Origin: Desulfuromonadaceae bacterium UBA6124
GTDB lineage: Bacteria > Desulfobacterota > Desulfuromonadia > Desulfuromonadales > Trichloromonadaceae
DNA length: 5,261 nt
Assembly: GCA_002423365.1 (NCBI GenBank)
Contig: DIVU01000194.1
Coordinates: 1-5,261, forward strand
Direction: 5' to 3'
In this document: positions 4,429-5,261 of the stretch, one piece after another
How the letters are laid out: each line of letters begins with the position of its first letter
Position numbering within the stretch: the stretch's first letter is position 1
Notes under the pieces: generated by a model
Told to the model about the DNA's origin: nothing
Database searches by the model: none
The model's input: only the letters and a program-made list of their open reading frames with translations
Made by a program: the position numbers and the translations under genes

Positions 4429-5261
4429 GTGCGTTATCGACCGCGGGATCAAACCGAGGAGAATGTTATCGCTACGAAAATATCGAGATTTGCGACCCGG
4501 GCCCATCAAGTTCTACGGCCCGACCGGGAAACGGAGTTGCTGCGAACGGAGCTGTTCAGCCTTGAGCAACTCAAACGTCATGGCCTGACGCTGGCGAGCC
4601 GGCATCGCCTCGCTCCGTCTCCGGGACCGGACCGTTTGTTGCCGCGGCTGGCCGACAATGCCCGCGTTCTGATGGCGGCGTATGACGTTGTGACCGCCGC
4701 CACCCCGGGACATCGGATCGTGCCGGCGGAAGCCTGGCTACTCGACAACTTTTATCTCATCGAACAACAGATCGGGCTGGCGCGGCGTCTTCTGCCCCGT
4801 GGGTACAGCCGGCAGTTGCCGTGCTTGGCCGATGATCCTTCCGCCGGGTTCCCGCGCATCTACGACATCGCCTTGGAGTTGATCTCGCACACCGATGGCC
4901 GTATCGATAACGACAACACCACCCAGTTCGTTGTTGCTTACCAGCAGGTTGAACCATTAAAGATCGGAGAATTGTGGGCCTTTCCGATCATGCTGCAACT
5001 GGCGTTGTTGGAAAATCTGAGCCGTGTTGGGCTGCGGATTGCCCATCGGCGGGAGGATCTCGACGCCGCCGTCACCTGGGCCGATCGCATGCTCGCGGCG
5101 GCCGAGCGGGACCCGAAGCAACTGATCCAGTTGCTGGCCGAGTTTGCCAACGCCGACGTGCCGCTGACCGCGCCCTTCGTGGAGGAATTTTACTCCCGGC
5201 TCCAGGCCCAGGGGTCGGCGATGGCCTTCGTTCAAACCTGGGTCGAGCAGAAACTGCTCGA
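4429..5261 (+). CDS. ndvB: Cyclic beta-1,2-glucan synthase, N-terminal part (3' partial)
   Basis: About 240-275 N-terminal residues are visible and the frame is open to the window end. Recognised conserved blocks are LLRTELFSLEQLKRHG (4537-4584), WLLDNFYLIEQQI (4735-4773), RRLLPRGYSRQLPCL just after, PRIYDIALELISHTDGRID (4852-4908) and KIGELWAFPIMLQLALLENL (4960-5019). These match the N-terminal region of NdvB/ChvB-type synthases, very large inner-membrane proteins (normally over 2,500 residues) that make cyclic beta-1,2-glucans from UDP-glucose. The catalytic GT84 and GH94 phosphorylase-like domains would lie beyond the window. The start is uncertain: the frame has no ATG before 4672, which is inside conserved sequence. 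Candidates are GTG 4429 (used here, no good Shine-Dalgarno), a non-standard ATC at 4468 six bases after GAGGAG, or TTG 4537. The family call is firm, the 5' end is not. Confidence 0.85.
   Translation, partial: MRYRPRDQTEENVIATKISRFATRAHQVLRPDRETELLRTELFSLEQLKRHGLTLASRHRLAPSPGPDRLLPRLADNARVLMAAYDVVTAATPGHRIVPAEAWLLDNFYLIEQQIGLARRLLPRGYSRQLPCLADDPSAGFPRIYDIALELISHTDGRIDNDNTTQFVVAYQQVEPLKIGELWAFPIMLQLALLENLSRVGLRIAHRREDLDAAVTWADRMLAAAERDPKQLIQLLAEFANADVPLTAPFVEEFYSRLQAQGSAMAFVQTWVEQKLL
4456..4461 (+). promoter_or_regulatory. Shine-Dalgarno-like GAGGAG before the glucan synthase
   Basis: This is the best ribosome-binding motif between the AI-2E gene and the conserved glucan synthase sequence. 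The only nearby ATG (4463) is one base away and in the wrong frame; in the synthase frame the codon at good spacing is ATC (4468). Confidence 0.4.

Noticed and set aside
4463..4588. A 41-codon frame starting at the ATG next to GAGGAG
   Set aside because: The ATG is only one base from the Shine-Dalgarno-like motif, the translation is Cys/Arg/Ser-rich, and it overlaps conserved glucan synthase sequence in another frame.

Overview
The window is a GC-rich, densely packed, plus-strand stretch of bacterial chromosome, probably from a proteobacterium. Supporting this are a YqjD/ElaB-type glycine-zipper protein followed by a YqjE-type protein, a Spy/CpxP-like periplasmic protein, and the start of an NdvB/ChvB-type cyclic beta-1,2-glucan synthase. 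I cannot place it more precisely. Every supported gene is on the plus strand. There is no rRNA, tRNA, insertion sequence, CRISPR array or prophage.

Layout: (1) 1-486 is the C-terminal part of a PRC-barrel protein cut by the window edge. (2) 595-1080 is a secreted, very methionine-rich Spy/CpxP-like protein. (3) 1173-1277 encodes a probable 34-residue single-span membrane miniprotein. (4) 1404-2963 is a tight cluster of four small envelope proteins: an ElaB/YqjD-like tail-anchored protein, a YqjE-like (holin_3_6 family) two-span protein, a DUF3618 protein, and a second glycine-zipper YqjD-like protein. Gaps are 14, 34 and 39 bases and each downstream gene has a good ribosome binding site, so this looks like one operon. 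A strong intrinsic terminator (3055-3108) closes it. (5) 3150-4346 is an AI-2E/PerM (UPF0118) family membrane protein. (6) From about 4429 to the window end is the N-terminal part of a cyclic beta-1,2-glucan synthase, whose start codon is unusual or unclear.

Taken together the genes suggest an envelope and stress-adaptation neighbourhood: a periplasmic metal or misfolding-stress protein, inner-membrane proteins of the kind that in E. coli tether ribosomes in stationary phase, a polytopic permease-like protein, and an enzyme for periplasmic osmoregulatory glucans. The shared theme is inference; individual family assignments rest on motifs visible in the translations. No clearly new defence or mobile system is present. 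The most interesting points are the extended yqjDE-like operon, the Met-rich metal-binding-like segment, the miniprotein and the glucan synthase start. No stretch over 300 bases lacks a gene; the longest gap (2964-3149) holds the terminator.
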